Of a stretch of 64,000 nt of DNA, positions 60,061-64,000 are shown in pieces. The notes under the pieces are model-generated. The model worked only from the letters and a program-made list of their open reading frames with translations, was not told where the DNA came from and ran no database searches. The first letter of the stretch is position 1; the number at the start of each line of letters is the position of its first letter. The stretch spans positions 110,258,121 to 110,322,120 of the forward strand of contig JBOZIK010000001.1 of the NCBI GenBank assembly GCA_051453625.1, in the 5' to 3' direction. The position numbers and the translations under genes were made by a program. Origin of the DNA: Welwitschia mirabilis. Lineage: Eukaryota > Gnetophyta > Gnetopsida > Welwitschiales.

Positions 60061-61161
60061 TGTTGCACTATCAAGTTACGTATATTTGATAGAGTATTTT
60101 GAGTAGCTTTGTAGGATAATAGATAGGTATATGCTAGGATTCCATGATAATGAAGAGCTAAGATAAAAGATATAAAAACACATAATTTCCATAATATTAT
60201 GCAACATTTACAAAGTTTCTAATACTTTCTATTTCTAACATAGATTTCTTACAAACATTAAGACTAATTCATTAAAGGAACACTTGTTAAAGTCTATCGT
60301 CCACCTCATCGTCTAGATGACAGTATGGACAACAAAATAGTTAAGACTAATGAGAATGCTCACTATGATTAGTCTGATAGTAACATAGATTATTTGTAAA
60401 GTGGCATCATCCACTTTATCCTTTGAATGACCAGTAGGATGACATCTATTATAATGTCTTACTAAATATTCACCTAACTCTTGCCACTTATTTGTATGTT
60501 CTTTTGGTATAGATGTTAGGGTTGTATCCATCTCTATTTATCTATCTTATTATTATGTGCTTTGTGTTAATAAATATCAATTATGTACTTAACTCCATCT
60601 TATCTTCATTTTCACTGACAATTCTTATTACAAGAGGTTGAAAGGTTGGATATTCATTCTTAATAGTTCTAGAGAGATGTCTTCGTTGGTATTGAGTTGT
60701 GCTTCCTTCATTGAGGTGTGGTTAATTTGTAAAATAGATGTGTTTTTATTAATACATAGATTTATTTTCCTTTTTCTATGCTTGTTTATTTTTATCCTTT
60801 ATAGTTTATGTTGCTCCTCATTTAGTGACAGTTTCTTAAGTGATATAGATTATGAGGGAAACCTTTATCAAGGTTAAGAATTGTTAGTTTATATGAATTA
60901 TTCCTATTTATTCCTAAATTAACTCTACATAAATATGTTGCATTGTATTTTTTTAGATTGCAATTTATTTCTTTTGATAGAATACAAAGTCTTTCTTATG
61001 AAAGTCAATTCTTTTTTTCTAGCCTAGGCCTTAGACAGATTATGACATTTGGATTAACTCTCATTTATATTAGTATGTTATGTTATGTAGATATATATTT
61101 TATTTGTGAATGACAAGACCTTCTTAAGCTTAAATTGTTTGCATAACTACATAATACAACA
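60061..61161 (+). repeat. Shared middle LTR of Athila-like array
   Basis: TGTTGCACTATCAAG to CATAATACAACA, 1101 bases. It has landmarks of the unit A LTR (ATAGAGTATTTTGAGTAGCTT, the GTTGGTATTGAGTTGTGC block near 60681, AACCTTTATCAAGGTTA near 60860) but is diverged from it; its first 250 bases are much closer to the LTR at 63546. A weak purine tract lies before it and a primer-site-like stretch (61162-61181) after it. Confidence 0.8.
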
Positions 61162-61849
61162 TCTTAATTCCATTTCCTAAGAAAGCTACTTGGAGTTTGA
61201 GAGTTGTTGTTGCTCTGGTGAGTATTTAGATCTTAGTTTGGATGTTTGCCTATAGCAATGTCATATTTTAATTTGTATCAGAATAGGTTTTTTTAAATAA
61301 GTTTTAGTTTTTCTACTTTGCAATAAAAGTTTTATCATCCATCTTATTGTCCAAATGACATATGGCAATGACATCTTTATGCCTTTAGTTTTTAGCTTTT
61401 TGGTCTTTTAAAAAAAATTACAATTTTTCTTATTGTCCCCTCTATTGTCCAAACAACTAAGATGAATGAAAGTATGCTATCTATATTTTCTATATCTATC
61501 TATTTTATGTTTCTATTTTCTATCTTTTTTTTATATTTTTTTGTTTCTATCATCTAGACTATCATCTGGATAGCTATAGGGATGATAATATATGCATTAG
61601 AAACTAAGCATGTATGGTAAAATCTAGTAAGAAAAAAAAGTACTAGAGAGGGTACTTATTCATAGAGGAAAATATCCAAGCAGGTTTGATTGACCTCAAA
61701 ACTAACTTAGGTATGCATAATAAAGGTATGCAAAATTTAAAATTCTATAAATTTCTACTTTTATTACTTCAAAGTCTAATTTTTCAAGGGATATATTTTT
61801 AAAATATTGTATCAATAATAGTTTTCAAGTTTTAAACATGTCTAGCTTG

Positions 61850-62313
61850 TTACAAAACCAAAAGAAAACCATTTTTGCCTAATCCATCCCTTATCATTGA
61901 AACCCCTATGAACCTAATGCAAATGCTATCCTTAGAGGTTTTATCAAATAAGAAATATAAAATCTAAGTCCCCTTTTATTTACCTATCAGTCATGACATT
62001 AAACTTATAAACCTAAATGTCTATCATATTTTTAGTGAAAAACTTGATAAAGACCCTTTATAATACATTACTGATACAGAATAATTAGTGCTCACTTCAA
62101 GAAATAGTAAAAAAAAAGAATAAGTGATAGAACTTAAATTGTCATATTTTCCATCACTTTAAAAGATAAGAGTAAACTTTGGTTAAGAACAATTTCTCAT
62201 AAAAGTTTAAAATCACGGAGTCAAGTTCAAAAAGCCTTTAGTAAAAGATTTATAAGTGAAACCACCATTCGAAAATGTAAAAAAAAAAAAGTAATCATAT
62301 GCCTCTACTTATG

Positions 62314-62349
<36 letters not shown>

Positions 62350-63530
62350 TTACATTTGTACTCTGTAGATGCTTTTTCTCAAGAAAAATTAGTAGACTAC
62401 TTTTATAATGGACTTAATAGTCAAACAAGAAAACTAGCTAATTTTTAATTTGGAAGAAATTTGTTGAATCTTATCTTAGAAAATGCTTATAAAGTGTTGA
62501 AAAACTTGGTAGAAGTAAGTCAAACTTGGCCTAGACCATTATTTAAAGAAAACTAAACTATAGATTAAATCATTAAAGATATTAAGGAGGTTAAACAAAG
62601 AACAAAAAGAAATAAGAACTAAAAATAAACTAACAAATGTCATTAAGGATTTCACCTCACCTTTAGAAAAAAACATTCATATGGTTTTAGATGCAAAGGT
62701 GGCAACTGAAAAGAGTATATTTGTAGCTCCTACTTATGATTTATGCAAAGATAACTATCATGTTACAAAATAATGTTCATTACTTCCAACTTAAAAAGAA
62801 AGAATCTATGAAAAAGTGATGCTTTTAACCAAATGTTCTCAAACTTTAACAAAAATTAAAACCAAAGTTAAATCCAAAATCATAACGGTTTTCAATCTAA
62901 AATGAGTGGATAACTCAACTTTAAAAATTTTCAAACAAATCATCCTAACTTCGAACCATTTAAAAAGATATTTAAAAACATAAACTTCCAATTAAATAAC
63001 TCAAATAATCAAAAAATATCATCCAACTCACAAAACCAATGTAATACTCTTAATAATTCTATTGATGAGTTGAGAAAAACATAAGAAAGAACAAATTCCA
63101 ATATTAAAAATATCATGAGTATTTTGAATAAACCATGCTTGCTAATCAAAGACCACAAGGGTCACTTGCCACTAAACCTTTACCAAATCAAAATAAAGTT
63201 AAGAAATATTTTAAAGTGGTTACAAAAGTGGAAATGAGATAACACCTCTCACAATGAGGCTTCCACATCACAAAGTGACAAAAATAATAAAGAAGAGGAT
63301 ATATAAATTTTAAAAAATCATCTTTTTCCTTCTCCATTGAGTAATAAACAAAAAATTTCTTTACATAAGAAACCTACTACCCCTTCTCTTGGTAGATTAA
63401 ATATAAATCCTATCTTTAATAATCATTTAAAAGCCTTAATGCAAAATCTAAATATCAATTTACCATTTTGGAAAGTTTTGCAAGATAATCCTAAGTATTC
63501 TAAGTTTTGAAATGACCTAATTAAGAGAAA
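61850..63530 (+). pseudogene. gag: Athila/Tat-type gag remnant, unit B
   Basis: It follows 53395-54938 block by block: the TCACGGAGTCAAGTTCAAAA stretch at 62214 matches 53772, AAGACCACAAGGGTCACTTG near 63151 matches 54621, and the AAATCCTATCTTTAATAATC stretch near 63404 matches 54899. A 12-A run (62279-62290) and a 30-T run (62317-62346) have grown inside it. Stops are frequent. Confidence 0.75.
62317..62346 (+). repeat. 30-base T run inside gag remnant
   Basis: Uninterrupted T run. Unit A has ordinary gag sequence at this point (near 53875). Confidence 0.85.
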
Positions 63531-63545
63531 ACAAAAATAAACAAT

Positions 63546-64000
63546 TATTACACTGCCAACGTATGCATATTTAATAGGGTATTTAGAGTAGTTTTATAGA
63601 TTAATAAATAGGTAAATGCTTGATTTCTATAATAATGGAGAGCTAAGATGAAAGATATGAAAACATGTAATTTCCATAATGATTTATAGAATTTTAAATA
63701 ATTCTTAGTACTTTACATTTATGAGACAACTTATTAAAAAACATTTAGACTGATGCATTGATAGAAGATTTGTAAAAGATCATTTTCCACCTCATCGTCT
63801 AGATGACTATACAGATGACACAATAATTTATGCCAATAGGGATGGTGACTATAATCAATTTGGTAGTTAATGATGACTGTACAGATGACACAATAATTTA
63901 TGCCAATAGGGATGGTGACTATAATCAATTTGGTAATTAATGTAAATTATTTATGAGATGACATCTTCTCATTTATCATTCAAATGATAGCTAAATAACA
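63546..64000 (+). repeat. Third LTR of Athila-like array, partial
   Basis: It starts TATTACACTGCCAACG and matches 60061 onward closely (GGAGAGCTAAGATGAAAGATAT, then CACCTCATCGTCTAGATGAC). It leaves the window after 455 bases. A 70-base tandem duplication lies within it. Confidence 0.8.
63805..63944 (+). repeat. 70-bp tandem duplication in LTR
   Basis: Two adjacent copies start at 63805 and 63875 and differ at only two or three positions, far less than the LTR differs from its relatives. Confidence 0.85.

Larger units (their letters stand above)
61162..63545 (+). mobile_element. Athila-like unit B internal region: leader and gag only, no pol
   Basis: A decayed primer site is followed by a leader with palindromic modules (near 61330-61375, 61440, 61548-61585) and a gag homologous to unit A's. 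After the gag C-terminus the sequence passes directly into the next LTR at 63546, with no protease, RT or integrase. The layout resembles gag-only (TR-GAG-like) derivatives. Confidence 0.75.

Noticed and set aside
1-64000. CRISPR arrays, bacterial operons, tRNA or rRNA genes, host protein-coding genes
   Set aside because: None was seen. The sequence is plant nuclear repeat DNA; no regularly spaced short repeats of CRISPR type, no cloverleaf sequence and no intron-exon gene structure could be recognised by eye.

Overview
The window is AT-rich nuclear DNA from a flowering plant, and I see no ordinary host gene in it. Almost everything recognisable is decayed LTR retrotransposon: Ty1/copia elements of the SIRE type (iMet-tRNA primer site, env-like reading frame after pol), Ty3/gypsy elements of the Athila/Tat type (Asp-tRNA-like primer site), and remnants of chromovirus-type gypsy elements. 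All reading frames are broken. Many breaks look like G-to-A or C-to-T changes, for example Trp TGG read as TGA or TAG. This is what long cytosine methylation produces, and it suggests old heterochromatin. The species cannot be named from the sequence.

Layout. 1-1893: a minus-strand Athila-like LTR butts into a minus-strand SIRE-like LTR. 3302 to about 12540: SIRE-like element 1 on the plus strand, complete in outline (LTR, primer site, gag, protease, integrase, RT, RNase H, env-like, polypurine tract, LTR). 12541-18563: AT-rich DNA with a chromovirus gag and RT remnant at 15748-17330. 18564-29751: SIRE-like element 2 on the minus strand, with U3 minisatellites, the best preserved env-like frame and a 1.1 kb internal duplication around a gap. 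29752-38422: mostly featureless, with a minus-strand copia RT/RNase H remnant at 32160-33290. 38423-40300: an LTR plus primer site followed by an unassigned decayed coding region. 40930-43737: two Athila-like LTRs in opposite orientation. 43838-47118: copia element 3 on the minus strand, whose LTR has a primer site on one side and a polypurine tract on the other. 47119-51456: nothing recognised. 51457-64000: an Athila-like array LTR-internal-LTR-internal-LTR in which the second internal region has gag but no pol.

No single new system is demonstrated. The points most worth a second look are: GGGGTYGACYAG-type motif arrays that occur both in the U3 of several copia LTRs and again in the spacer before the env-like frame; a 65-66 bp minisatellite in the U3 of element 2; a recurrent imperfect palindrome (core GTCATCTAGATGAC) scattered through LTRs and internal parts of the Athila-like family; and the shared-LTR arrays. 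Several N gaps carry signs of assembly error and affect how elements 2 and 3 should be read.

All boundaries were placed by eye. Domain limits of pseudogenes are approximate to a few tens of bases.
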